The notes under the pieces were generated by a model. The model ran no database searches and had not been told where the DNA came from. It worked only from the letters and a program-made list of their open reading frames with translations. Of a stretch of 64,000 nucleotides of DNA, positions 10,528-23,098 are shown one piece after another. The stretch is from Sipunculus nudus (lineage: Eukaryota; Annelida; Sipuncula; Golfingiida; Sipunculidae): positions 63,704,929 to 63,768,928 of the forward strand of contig CM049312.1 of the NCBI GenBank assembly GCA_026874595.1, read 5' to 3'. The position numbers and the translations under genes were made by a program. Positions within the stretch are counted from its first letter, which is position 1. Every line of letters begins with the position of its first letter.

Positions 10528-12104
10528 ATTGCTCTCTGCATTGGAGAGCCTACTGCCCTGATGCCATGAGCTGGTCGTTTAACAATATAAAGACTTTTCC
10601 TTGCCTTTAGAATTGGGTTGTTGAATTGCTTAAGTGAGATGCAAAAGCATTGTTTTAAGTATGACAACCATTCTTTCCATTGTGACAACCATTGTAATAT
10701 GGAACAAATATGAGACATACAGTTGATTTACTTGATATTAGGTGATGTTTTTCTTATCTTGTAATATGCTCGGTATATTTTTATATTTTCAAATTTTTAT
10801 TAAAATAGCTTTTATTATTTTTCTGTAATTAATTTTGTTTTAGGCGGGCGAAATACAGTTAAATTGATATAATTGTACTGCAATACTTCTGTTCATATTT
10901 TTTAAAAGTGAGTATTCGGATACATAATTAAAACCGTATTGGATTGTTTTGTTTGATATGAACGATAATGATGATCCTTGACATATAATGGAAACAAATA
11001 TGATTCATACGGCTGCATTCATTCATAAAAATCGGGCTGTAGCTGCTTTTCAAGGTAACATCTATACATCTGTGCTAATTAATTACTCAGATAATTATTT
11101 TAATCAATATATAAAATATAATGACTCTATGATAACATCTTATAACATTCTAAAAAAATGATTATTAACATTTTTCTTCTGCAAAAAAAAAAAAATAAAG
11201 TCATTTTCGTTTGACAATCTTATAACATTTCTGGGATTGCAGTGTTCATGGCGTATCCGATAGATGTGATGAGAAGAAAGAGAATGCAGTATTCCGCAGA
11301 GCAACAGTCCATTCATCATGATCCACCGGGGCGTTCACTGGGCCATTCATTACAGGTCTTTTCGTATCGTCCAAGGGCACATTACCGGGGGAATCAGGGG
11401 CTAAAATCAGACAATTACAGAAGGCATGTACCACGGCTAATAGTTACTTAAATATGAAAGCAAATGCATCGACCGATCTTCATTTAACATCACATTACTC
11501 GAATGTTACAACATCTGATGAGGAACCAATGGTGTCTTACGTGTATCTTACCACTCGATTCACCATGATGGCATCAGCAAAACCAGCGCTCACAATATTC
11601 TGAGTCGGCCAATAAAGCAAACCTCGGAAGCAAAACGTGTGAAGCAGGGAAAAAATCACGACGTCAGGAATGGCAGGAATGTTATTTTACTGACTTTGGT
11701 GTTGTTTTTATATATATGGGGTGAGCATCTTCCTCCTTTGTTTCATGCCAGCTTTCCTTGTAACACACCATAGCTGGAGTGGATATAATGGCTCTGTCAT
11801 CTCGTCCATTTCATTTGGGGACCTCAGTCTAGAGAGATTAATTGGTGTGCCGATATCGGCAAAAACTGAGCTCAGGGGAATGATCACCATTAGTCTGACC
11901 TTAACTTTTCTAGCATAACTGATGCTCCTCCTGCTTCATCCAAATGATCATATGGTCGTGTTGGTCAGTATTGCGCTTACCGGTGTAGGAATGTCCTGTT
12001 TCTCTGTTGCTGGTATATTACAGCGTAGCGCCTTTACCGGGTATGTGTTTGATATGTATTCTCCCCGATGGCTATTGTATATCATTCTTGGCGCAACCAG
12101 TTGA
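10528..12104 (+). pseudogene. B1: B-type MFSD4/NaGLT1-like transporter pseudogene
   Basis: Two exons remain. A scrap of exon 2 at about 10528-10645 aligns with the B5 passage encoding IGAATAIMPWAGPLTVYGFF and the end GIGLFEP. Exon 3 runs from 11243 (acceptor 'gggattgcag') to 12104. Exon 3 aligns along its length with B5 (VFMAYP, RDPAEQ, the glycosylated loop, TM7-TM12) but has several frameshifts, a stop near the end, and a deletion of roughly 75-80 bp covering the TM10-TM11 linker after 'gctggtatatta'. Exon 1 and most of exon 2 are gone; the space upstream holds a CR1 tail. After the last codons the sequence changes into the intron 2 sequence of a C-type gene. Confidence 0.8.
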
Positions 12105-13115
12105 AGTATATTAATTTATTTAACCTTGTATTTGATCAGGAAATTATGTCTTTTCCTCTGACATCAGAGAATCTAGGACCAGTGTACTGACTGTTAGAGC
12201 GTCCTTACATCCTTCAGCGAAGATCACGCTTTAAGGCTCCTTAAGGATGCAAATATTTTCGTCAATACTGACGCCTCATGGTCCACAAGTACGCTCTCCC
12301 TTGACATAAACGAGAGCAATCGTTAGCTTTTCAAGTATACGTTCTAATAACACCTAACTTAAGCGAGAAAATTCCCATTTTACTCAGCATTTTAGAAAAT
12401 TCCTCCGCATGTTTGTTGACTTTTTGACCGCATGGATACATGCATGGCTTGGACGGCTTACTGGACGCAGACAACTTATAGGCGATATAGGAAATGACTG
12501 ATTTCTTTAGAGGAGGAGTTTCAGTTTGGGTTGTGAGTTTACATGTATTCTTTTGTGTTAACCCATCGTTAGTAACCTAATGTAAAGAATATGGGCTGTT
12601 TACCACGATATAAATGCAACATATTGGGAGACTACTGCGATACATTCCTCGAAATAACATGTATCACGACTCAAGTTAGGCCTACCAGCTCAATTATAAG
12701 TGCCTACTAAGTCGGGTTGTCCCAATCCCACGCCGAGCGCTCTGTAGGTTTAATGGTGAACTGTGCCCAACTATCGTCTATCTCTGAAAAACGAGCGGTT
12801 GTTTAGGGTATAATCGGTGTTATGACCCAGCAATGGGGATGACACACACCCAGAATCCTGAGGAATGGCACTACGCGCCTGGTTGATGCCAGGATTATTA
12901 CGTTTAAGCCCATGTCCCGTATTCTGCGGATGTTGTAAACAAACAAGAAAATGCAGGCCGTTACCTCCACCAAATAAGTCTAAATAGATTGGTGACACAA
13001 ATAGATTGGTGAAGGTGTCACCAGAGAGGTATGAGGTTTCATTATTTTTTTGTGTTGTTGCAATTATAAGCAAGTATAGTATAACCAGATGATTGTTTCC
13101 TTAATCCGAAGTATA
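12105..13115. other. Remnant of C-type intron 2 joined to the B1 3' end
   Basis: From about 12145 this matches 43195-44040, which is intron 2 of the B4/C4 gene. No coding sequence is seen. The join lies within a shared 'cctctgacat', so the C1 exons 1 and 2 were probably removed by a deletion that fused B1 to C1 intron 2. About 150 bp at 12963-13113 has no counterpart in the other copy. Confidence 0.6.
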
Positions 13116-14355
13116 CTGTGGATGTCTTTATATCGGTGGGGCTGAATTTTTGCGGTTTTTATATTTTTAAAAGTTTCACGGGGTTCCTTTTTCGTGCTCT
13201 ATCATTGGTCTAGTAGTATATTTTATTATCAACAATTATTTTATTAACCGGTGATTTCACTATTATCTAGGTCTACTATTTCTCTGTCCGGATATCGCAT
13301 GTTCGAACATTCACAGACGGCTGAGCCGACGTCGCTGGAAGCATTGACCCCGCTGGCTGTAATATGTACAGGGCCGAGGCTCATAAAAAAACATCTCACA
13401 TGTTATTAAGGTGTGTCGAAAAACCAATCTGTAACTACAAGGTTGTATATTAAGTTTTGTCTTGATAAGGGTATCTTACTCCTGTTAATTAAAAGGTCGA
13501 GACGTAATCACCTGCCCAATCAACAAGGGACGCCTGTAGGGAGCCCCCTTGTTTCAGTATCAAAGGCAGGGATGTGCCGAGATTAAATTGAGTGCCGTTT
13601 ATGATGCTAATTACTTCCATATAGGTGGATGAAGGAACCATATTCAGTTTCTTACAGTTAGAATCTGAAGCAAAACATAATATTCCCCTGTTTAACGGGA
13701 CTTTGGCCCCAAATGAACTGTGACATTTCAAATATATTCAAAATTCACGTCATTACTAGCCAATCATACATGGTTTGGCGAGTCATGATTTCACAGTATT
13801 AGTCCTTTATACAGTTACAAGGTGGCGCAACCCTAGCGGTTACGTTCACTACTTTAGTGGCAAATTTTATTCATTAACATGACTAAATACGGTACAATGT
13901 AAAAGAGTACTTCTACTCAATATTCAATTTAAACGGCACTGGATGTCATCTAACTTGGCACACATATACGTAATTTTTAAATATTACTGCCAAGCCGGCA
14001 CTGACACTTTCCAGTCATGTGCCGGGGGAAGGAAAAACTGCCGGGTGCGTCTGCCCGGCGTTAGCACGCATTTTCAAAGGGTCACGGTTTTTGCATCTAA
14101 GCCAACCGATATTATTTTAAATGGGCCCTGTCATTCTCCCTGAATCATTTAACGTATATGCACCAGGCTCGATGAACATCACTACGTAGCTAAAGATAAA
14201 TCTCAACTGTCGCAAACTATCGGCAGCTTCTGAAATTAATGATCATGGTCTTGTATATATATGCATTCAAAACTGCGTGGTTTAAATTTCGCGGTCAGAG
14301 AGCGACCGCGAATATCGCGAATTTGAAACCACCGCAAATAAAAAGACAACCACAG
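13116..14355. mobile_element. Non-autonomous DNA transposon with terminal inverted repeats
   Basis: The left end reads CTGTGGATGTCTTTATATC. The reverse complement of the right end reads CTGTGGTTGTCTTTTTATT, and similarity continues into a 'GCGG'-rich subterminal part. Both ends are flanked by TA (13114-13115 and 14356-14357), as expected for a Tc1/mariner-type target duplication. The matching intron at about 44055 has no element. I recognise no transposase; the open frames inside are short. The superfamily is an inference from TA and TIR only. Confidence 0.7.
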
Positions 14356-15839
14356 TATTAATATGCCGTATCATATATCGATGTTCGCGTAGGTTTAGGG
14401 AACCAGGTGTTTTATTTGATGGCAGCTTCAGTTTCGTGGTGACTTTGTCAGAAATGTTTCTTGTCAGACTCATTACAGCTAGTCTAGATCTCAATGTTAA
14501 GGAGGCGTGCCCATTCATGCCTTCAGCGGTAGATGTTCATAATATTGTAAGGCGATAGGTCAGAGGCCTTGTAATGATGTATGACATAGGCATGGGAATA
14601 TATTCTTTGGGCACTAACGATATACCACAACCTACCAAGTCAGCAATCTACGTAGTGGCGTTTGGATGTGTGACGGTCTAGTGGATTGACGGGAGTTCGA
14701 TCCGCAGAGGGACAGTTTCTCGGTGTAATGAGATTCATGGTTCGTTCGAGGGCGGCCCAGGAATAGACAAGAGGACTGTACAATTGCTGATCTTTTCGTG
14801 GTACCAAACATTGGCTCGAGTCATGTTTGTTTTCTGATACTGGAAGTATCCAGCGTGCATGACAGTGGTGGCTATGTTACGGACATTGTCATCGTGATAT
14901 AAGAGTTGAGGCTCTTAGCCTATCATTCTGTGTTTGGTGACGTGATTTCCAAGGAGAGAGAGAGACTCTGGAAAGAAAAGTATTTGTCCGGCCGAGAAGA
15001 AAAGCCACTGTTTATTGTTAACGAGGACAGGAACACAGTCAAGTGACCAACGGACCAGGTTCAGTGATCCAGAGACCATCTATGTGTTGTGTTGAAATAA
15101 TAAGTTACTCGATAAGGATTTAACAGGACTCTATGTTGTGTTCATAAATAGTGTCACGACTGGGTGGAACATCGTCTCCAGAGAATTGTAAATATTTTAT
15201 ATTAATATATCTTCTTGTTCACGTTTCACATGCCTTTAGTGTCTTGAATGTATGATTGAGCTTCAGTCATTCCAATTCCCCGTTTAAATACCTGTTCAGT
15301 CCATTCCTTCAGGGGTGTGACACAAGGAAAGATTTTCTACAGGTAAGATATCTTTTAAGTTTAAGTGAAACGAACTAAATTTGATTGTTTAAGGAGAAAA
15401 GAGACTCAATTAGCTTCCTAAGAGAAACAGATGGGTAAAAAAAACAAAGATACTCACTTCAACACGTTAACGCGGAAAAGCAACATGTTTAAACCCCATG
15501 TTCCTCAATCTATGACCAAATTCTTAGTGTATTTTCACCACATTTTATTAAAAACCTGCTCATAAATGAATTACCTTCAGTTAACTTGTCTTTCCCATTT
15601 CGAATGTTCGATGTTTTAATATAAAGTATAGCATGTCATTTATCATAATTAAAATATTTCATTGCTTTCCAGTGTTTTTATATAGAGTGCATCACATTGG
15701 TTTTCTAGTATATTGCAACATGGTATATTTATTCCTGGTTATACAAGGGATAACTTTAAGTTGGACTGTCTATATAATTATCAACATAAATATTATAATC
15801 GATTGAGAGCAACATTCTTTAATAAATATAAAATGAAAA
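14356..15839. other. C-type intron 2 remnant, right part
   Basis: No gene. It matches 44056-45360 in the intron of B4/C4 (for example around 'taatatgccgtatc' and 'gtaggtttagg'). About 450 bp at 14960-15420 aligns poorly with the other copy. Confidence 0.55.
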
Positions 15840-16814
15840 TAGTAATGATAAATTTGCATCTCCTGCGGGAGGATAAGCGGAATAATCTTGCCGAACAGGC
15901 GACGCACGCGGCCTGGTCAATCGGTGCGTTCATAGGTCATAGAGGGTTTTCTTTTTTGTTTTTGCCACAAAGCCAGGGTGAAGGTTCAACCATGACAGAA
16001 ATCATCAAAAATACAACAATGCAGCAAACGCTTTATACGAAGATGACTTCAATGTACAACACTTTTGCCTTTAAAACTGGTACTACTAAAAAAAAAGCAA
16101 ATGGTACCATATGCATTCCTGGCTTGTGGATGCTTGGCATTCGTTTTAACCATTTCGGTTTGGGTAATTTTATTGGTCGGTCCTAAAATCAGAAGAAAGA
16201 GCAGAAAACAATATGGCAAGACAGTGACAAGCAACCACTGGTCTTGGTGTGTTTTTGGTTTGGACTGTATTTGCGCACAGAAATCCTACCGGCCCTCTAT
16301 ATATCAACTTTTGCCATGAAGAACTAGGGTTAGGACAAATACAGGGGTCCTGGTAACGTCTACTGTGTTTGTTGCACATAGTCTTGGCAGAATACTTAGC
16401 GTTTTAGTGTTTCATGTAATTATTCCAACAAAGATGGTTACAGGCAGCATTGGTTTTACTCCTTTGGTATATATTATTCTTGTATCATTACATACTGTGC
16501 ATCCGGCTTTCGTATGGTTCAGTATTGCTCTTGCAGGATCGGTCATGTCAGGGTTTTACGCGTCTCCGATAGTATGGGTAGCATGACACATGCATGTTAC
16601 AAATACTGAGAAATCATGTATGTCATTTGGTTCAGCGACTTTTTCACCGCTTATATGTTTGAAAAAATAAACATATCTCTGAGGGACTTTATATCATGCT
16701 CGGTGCAGAGATATGGTTAATTCTTTGTTGTGCATTGTCTTATGCTGGTTTAAACCTAAACCCTACAACCACGACTCTCTGAAAGAGTATAACTCGAGAC
16801 CAGTTAATAAATGA
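15840..16814 (+). pseudogene. C1: C-type transporter pseudogene, last exon only
   Basis: The exon starts inside the conserved HLLREDKRNNLAEQATHAAW stretch, whose homologue in C4 is preceded by an acceptor that is lost here. It then reads WSIGAFIG, a deletion in TM5, KKKQMVPYAFLACGCLAFVL (TM6), pieces of the TM7 region, and ILSVLVFHVIIPTKMV to AGSVMSGFYASPIVWVA (TM8-TM10). TM11 and TM12 are scrambled by a deletion near 16637. The stop codon is at 16812-16814. There are several frameshifts. It is closest to C4 (45382-46413). Exons 1 and 2 are absent. Confidence 0.8.
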
Positions 16815-17213
16815 ACCATTAATATCACAAGAGAGAGAAATTCACATTTCTTTCAGAGTGTGATATGTGATCAGTAGGATTGGAAAGTGAATGCGAACAG
16901 CCTACGGCGTGGTCTTATTTTCTTTTTTCTTTGTATTTACTTTTTCTTTGTAGATCGTTTATTTTGTAATGTAGTTTCACTTGGTTTATGATCAGGGATC
17001 TGAAAATGTCTTGCACTTAAATTGTCATATGCTTGTTTAAGTCGCTTTCATATTCGTATATTCAAGATTCACAAGTACCGGTGTCAGCGATGCATGATTA
17101 GCATCAGGGATGTCTGTCTAATCTTTTGTGTTAGCTTGACTGTTCACCTTTTCGCCAAGATTTAAAATTTGCGCTTTTTGATAATAAAGAATCATTTGAT
17201 AGAATATAGTGAT

Positions 17214-17245
<32 letters not shown>

Positions 17246-18439
17246 GATAATAATGATGTTTTTTAAATCTTTTCTTCAATATGTACTAAGAATTACCCAG
17301 CCAAGAATCCTAATTGATCTTCACATTCCTTCAGTTTGATGGCGCTGAATATTGATGTTGGTATAGGATGCCTCACAAAAGCCCTCCTTGAAGTTAGTAG
17401 TGTTGCTAAAAGGGTCATGTGCATCGTGAGACTGTAGTGGACAACCACGTGGGTTTATTTTCAACATATCTATTGATCTCTGATGGGACTAAATCATAGA
17501 CGCACACTTTTAAGTGGCTCTAGAAAATAAATAGATAACTTAGTGTATTTTTTTAGAAATGTCTAAGTTGGTGGCAAAACATGCCCTGCGTTAACAATCT
17601 TCGATGCCTTCTATAGATGATATTAGTTTATGGTCCAATGACTCCCATCTCACGGAATTTACGCACCGAATTTTCTAATTTTGTAAATGGTAATTTAAGA
17701 AGGGACAACCAACAAAAGTGACTGATATGGATAAGCTGTTGAACATTGTGCTGAAGATACTTTAGACAGAAAGGCACTTTTCTCGCCAAATTACCGGGTT
17801 ATCCTAATGAAAGGCTCATTGTTTATCAAGTACCAAGTAATGTAATATCCCTATAGTCGGGATAATTAAAGAGTATTTGTGCATTCGATGCCGAGAAAAA
17901 AAATTACTACTTCATTCTTAGAATTTTTCAAAGTGATAATCCCATGGACATATATTTTGCGTCATGAATACATCTGTTTTCAGTGAATGTAAGATTTTGG
18001 AACTTTTTTTAAATCATTATGTATATTTTAACAGTGAATAGAACCCCCTCCCCCGTTAGTCCAGGAAGACTTTATTATATATCACCATTGCATTTTTTTC
18101 TAAAAATAAAGCCACGACCTTGTGTGCAGATTCCATTCAGAGCCCGTCAATGCCTAATTTTGGACCGAGTTTCTATGAAGGCGCCCCTATAATTTGTTAC
18201 ACGTATTACTATGTGCGCAATTTTATTTTAATTTGCAACCAATTGGACATACAGGTAATTCACATGAGTGTATATACCTTGGTTTATCTACCAACATGTT
18301 GTATAGGTAAAAACATGTATATTTATGAGCAGAGATGTTTGGGGTCGGTGAAATGTTTATGTAAATTTTAACTTACCTACTTCAGATTAAAATAGATGAT
18401 TGTCGATGTTTTAACTCAGCAGGTCAAGAGGCTTAATGT
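16815..18439. other. C-to-A intergenic flank
   Basis: No gene. It matches 46414-48065 and in part 36360-37500, so the C-to-A junction is part of the repeating unit. A (TAA)n tract lies at about 17218-17246. Confidence 0.55.
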
Positions 18440-18463
18440 TAATGTAAATTGCAGCGTGACATA
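18440..18463 (+). promoter_or_regulatory. Conserved block upstream of A-type exon 1 (A2)
   Basis: Same 'gcagcgtgacataacacaat' block as before A1, lying 141 bp before the A2 start codon. Function unknown. Confidence 0.3.
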
Positions 18464-18603
18464 ACACAATAAATAACTATAACACGGTTGGAAAGGTATT
18501 TAAACTATACGCAATTGGGTACACGTATTTAGAACAAAGTTAACCTTCGTGTGGAACGACTGAATTTTAGTCTGGTAGAATTTCATGGTTAAAATTATTA
18601 ATA

Positions 18604-19928
18604 ATGGCTACTGATATTGATCTGGATGCTGCAGCGAGGACCAATTTTACTTCAATACAGCATGATTGGAATGAAGATTAGAGTGCCGGTAAGACGTTGC
18701 GTCCTGTAGCGTGGTGGCGAAGGAAGCTTGCGGCGTTGTATATTGTCAGGATTATGCAGGTAAACTCATAAAAAGGAAGACAAACAAACTATAACGTTTG
18801 GTTGGTAATCAGTGAATGAGTCACATTTATAGATATAATTATACAATATACAAAAATATAAAATATATCTATTTATGTTTTTATATACCAGAAAAGTATA
18901 CTTTCTGGGATTAGATCTGATTTTACAATGCTTCACTATAGCAGCCCTCGTCTTGTTTTGCTTTTTGGTGGAAACCATGTTATTGAGGATATTTTGATTT
19001 TATTAACTGCATTTTGTTATGTATCGCCTCAGATCGCACATGATGGTTCAAACATAACAGAAGTTTACAACAATGCGTCAATCAAAACCACGGTATCATA
19101 TGAAATAACTCCAGGCAGCAACTTATCTGGCTTTGACACAAATACCACTAAAAGGCAAATGGTACCGTTTGCTTTCCTGACCTGTGTTGGCCTGGCTATA
19201 CTTTCAACCGTACCGATTTGGATCGTTTTTGTTGTTAGACCTAGAACTGAAAGTCAAAAGGAAGAAAAAAGATAATATGGCGAGAAACTGTTGATCAACC
19301 TAAAAGCTTTAAGGTTTTAGTATTAGTCTTGGTGTGCATATGGTATGGGCTGTATTTGTGCACTGAATTCATACCGGCGGTTTATATTGCAGCTTTTGTT
19401 GTAAAGCACTTGGGTTGGGACAAAGTTAAGGGTCTTTTGATAATGTCTACCGTGTATGGAGCACATGGTCGTGGCAGAGTAGTAAATGTGTTAGTGTCTG
19501 CTGTACTTACTCCAACAAAGATGGTTATCGGCAGCATGGGTCGTACTCTTTTGGCTTATATCATACTTGTGTTCCCACATACTGTACACCCGTCTTTTGT
19601 ATGGCTCAGTATGGCTCTAGCAGGTTCGGTGATGTCCGGATTTTACGCTTCAGGCATAGTATTTTTATCACGGCACATACACTACAGAGACTCGGAAGTA
19701 TCTTTTATTACGTTTGGAACAGCTGTAGGGCTAATGCTTGCTAATTTTTTTACCGCTTATATGATTCAAACTTACAGTCTCCTGTGGGTTCTTTATAACA
19801 TGCTGGGGGCGGTGGTTGCTAAAGTTACGGTGGTTTTGTTGTTATGGGTAGTCTTGCTCCGGTACAAACCTAAATTTTACCATGAAGATGTGAATATCGA
19901 ACACAATTCTAATTCAATAAATAAATGA
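18604..19928 (+). pseudogene. A2: A-type transporter pseudogene, exon 2 deleted
   Basis: Exon 1 is 18604-18759 (156 nt, donor gtaaac) with a TAG at 18679-18681. Intron 1 sequence then runs to about 19016, where it is joined directly to the middle of exon 3 at 'tatcgcctcagatcg' (SPQIAHDGSNITEVYNN). Exon 2, intron 2 and the first ~115 nt of exon 3 are missing. TM6 is intact; a TAA follows the KEEKR of the cytoplasmic loop at about 19273. The same 1-bp loss as in A1 shifts the frame. From 19329 a 600-nt frame covers TM7-TM12 to the normal stop at 19926-19928. The body of exon 3 is very similar to A1 and A3. Confidence 0.85.
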
Positions 19929-20617
19929 TTCTACATAATTATGCAGCGGTGAGAAAATCTGTATTTCTGTATCTGGATCTGTATAAGCATGTGAAATGAT
20001 ATATATTCAATAAAAAATGAAAATAAAAGTAGATTGTTAAGTACATCGTGCATGTTGACATGAAATATATTCGTAGGAGATCAAAACCAGGTTTAGTTAA
20101 TTAACAATCCATGACATCACCTCTGAACACTCTCACAGTTGAATATAAAATTTAGGAATCATAATGTTTTAATGATTAATACAAGTGAGACTTTTTCAGC
20201 TTTGCTGCAACACGGCATGATATTCTTACCCTCCTTAACCCGACAGAAACATACAATTGTTTGCAGACAATTTAATGCCTTATTGATTATAAAAGGACCT
20301 GAAAGCTGCATATTTCTTTTTCACTAATTTCCTTATATATTCTATTAACCTAGTTTCCTCATATTACATTCCATTTTGACCCTTTTGCTATAAAACCATT
20401 TGAACATACCTCAGCAAATATAATACCTTATCATTAACAATAAAATTTAGTCCCGCCTACACGGTGACTAGGGTTGAAATATACGTGTAAGGTTGGTTTC
20501 CATACCGCATTATAGCATTAACAAAATCCCATCCGGGATGACGACAGTGTTTGTATTTTAGCTAAAATATTCCATATTATGTTTGTTATGTGATTAATTT
20601 AAAATAACAGGCATATA
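19929..20617. other. A-to-B flank, unit 2 (shortened)
   Basis: No gene. The first part matches the A 3' flank; from about 20080 it matches 9240-9870. About 2 kb seen in unit 1, including the (GA)n tract, is missing between them. Confidence 0.5.
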
Positions 20618-20879
20618 TACCTACAAAGCATTCAACGGTCTAGCCCCATTGTATAAACGTGGTCTTCTTGTTCAATATATTCCATCAAGGTCCGTGCGTT
20701 CTTCGAAAAAGGCTTGTTGGCAACACCCACTGCCAGGACTGTTAAAATCGGGGAGAAACGTTTCAGGAGAGCTGTTCCGGCTTGTCATACTATTGTACCT
20801 TTACTATAGCTTATATGCTTTTTTATTGTATAATGCTTAAGCTCATGATTTTATTCTGTATCATATCAACAACAACAAC

Positions 20880-20912
<33 letters not shown>

Positions 20913-20940
20913 TATAATAAAAATAATAATATTTTATTTT
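20618..20940 (+). mobile_element. CR1-like LINE 3' end, unit 2 copy
   Basis: It starts with the same 'cctacaaagcattca' join as the unit 1 copy and reads YKAFNGLAPLYKRGLLVQYI. It has an internal deletion of the ALWNGL to KTHLF part and ends in CAA/TAA repeats (20870-20915). Identical left and right joins show it is the duplicate of the insertion at 9875. Confidence 0.75.
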
Positions 20941-21119
20941 TAAAGTCAATCTCCTGGATAATCTGGAAATATTAGGCATTCAAAGCAGATCAAATTAACA
21001 AAAATGCATATTTGAAAAAAAAAAATGAATCCATCGTGGATTGTTATTCACGGAGAAAAATATCGTTTATAAAAAAAATACCCTAATAGGCAAACTGTAT
21101 AATCAATGAAGGGTTATTT

Positions 21120-22640
21120 CATGTTCTGTGGACTAGGGTGTCTACTGCCCTGATGGCATGGGCTGGTTGTTTAACAGTAAATAGACTTTTCTACATTCTC
21201 CTGGCCTATGGAAAAAGGTTGTTTGAATCGCGTGAGATGCGCAAATCTTGTTTTTGTATGACACCATACTTTTTAAGTCCTTATGAACCGATAATTGCAA
21301 TATTGAACAAATATGAGACCTGCAGTTGATTTAACTTGATATTAGATAGTGTTTTCCTGATCCTTAAAAATGCTTGGTGTATTTTCATGTCTTCATATTT
21401 TTATTAAAACACCTATTATTTCCATTTACTTATTTTGTTTTATAAAATATCTTGGCACGCGAAATACAGTAAATCTGAACTCATTTTATTGCAATACTTC
21501 TGTTCATAGTTTTTTTTTAAAGTGTGAGTTCGGATACATTATCAAAACAATATTTGATTCTTTTGTTTCTTATGAACGATGACCATGATCCTGACACATA
21601 ATGAAAACAAAAATGATTCATACAGCTGCATTCATTCAACAAAATCGGGCTTTAGCTGCTTTAAAAGTTACATTCATACATCTGTGCTAATTAATTACGC
21701 GAATAATTATTGTAATTAAAATATGAAAAATAATGGCTCTATGACACATCTTACAACATTCTAAAAAAAAAAAGATCATCAACATCCAAGTTCCTAACTA
21801 TTTAAAAAATAAAAAGAAATTTAGTCATTTCCGTTTGACAATCATTTCATTTCTGAGACTGCAGTGTTCATGGCGTATCCATTACAAGTAATGAGAAGAA
21901 ACGGAATGCAGGATCCCGCAGAGCAAGCAGCCGATGCATCATGGTCCATCGGGCCTTCTCTGGGCCATTCATTACAGGTCTTTTCTCTTTATTATTATTG
22001 TCGGGGGAAATCAGGGGCCTAAACAGACAATAACTGAAGGCATGTATACCTCGGCTAAAACTTACTTAAATATTAAAGCAAATACATCGACCGACCTTCA
22101 AGTAACATCACATTACTCGAATGTTACAACATCTGATGCAGAAATAATGGTGTCTTACACATATCTTACAAGTTGATTCGCCATGATGGCGTCAGCAATA
22201 CCAGCGCTAATTATATTCTTATTTAGCCCAGGAACCCCTATGAAAATTTCGGAAGTAAGACTTGTAAAGCAGGAACATAAATCACGACTTCATATAGCAG
22301 TCATGTTATTTTAATAATTTTGGTGAGGACATCTTCCTACTTCGTTCATGCCAGCTTTCTTTGTAACACACTTTGGTTGGATCAGATATAAAGGTGTTCT
22401 CATCTCGTCCACTTAATTTGGGGCCCACACTCTCGGCAGATTAACAAGTGTGCCGAAATCAGCAAAACTGAGAATTATCACCAAACGTCTGTCCTTGACC
22501 TTTCTATAATACCTGATGCCCTTTCTGTTCCACCAAATGGACCCTATGGTTGTGTGGGGCAGTATTGTGCTAGCCGGTTTTGGCATGTCCTGTTTCTATG
22601 GTGCTGGTATATAATGAATTTTAACATTTATTGATGTCAC
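21120..22640 (+). pseudogene. B2: B-type transporter pseudogene
   Basis: A scrap of exon 2 lies at about 21125-21235 (aligns with the IMPWAGPLTVYGFFYTLL passage of B5). Exon 3 starts at 21865 after 'gagactgcag' and can be followed through RDPAEQAADASWSIG, the glycosylated loop (ITEGMYTSAKTYLNIKANTS, then YSNVTTSD), TM6, TM7 and TM8-TM9. A stop follows YTYLTS and there are frameshifts. After 'attgatgtcac' about 140 bp coding for TM11-TM12 are deleted; the sequence resumes at 'tttgatcaggaaatt'. Exon 1 is absent. Confidence 0.8.
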
Positions 22641-23098
22641 AATTTTGATCAGGAAATTATGATTTTTTAAGTTGAAAAAAGAGATGTCTTTACAATGTTT
22701 TAGAACTCAATTTAAGTACATGTATATAACTCTGATATTTACGATTTATAAGGATTTGGGAACATAATAACTGTGGTCAGCTCGATGATGTAATATATAA
22801 TATCCAATTAAAGGTTTGTTTACCCAGATACTCAATCAAGTATTCCATGTCGATAAGTTTTCAATTGATGTCACAATTTTGATCAGGAAATTATGATTTT
22901 TTAAGTTGAAAAAAGAGATGTCTTTACAATGTTTTAGAACTCAATTTAAGTACATGTATATAACTCTGATATTTACGATTTATAAGGATTTGGGAACATA
23001 ATAACTGTGGTCAGCTCGATGATGTAATATAAAATATCCAATTAAAGGTTTGTTTACCCAGATACTCAATCAAGTATTCCATGTCGATAAGTTTTCAA
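22631..23098 (+). repeat. Tandem duplication, 2 x 234 bp, nearly identical
   Basis: Units 22631-22864 and 22865-23098 start with 'ttgatgtcacaattttgatc' and end with 'gataagttttcaa'. I see a single base difference ('atatataatat' against 'atataaaatat'). The unit starts inside the B2 deletion scar, so the scar is older than the duplication. Confidence 0.95.
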
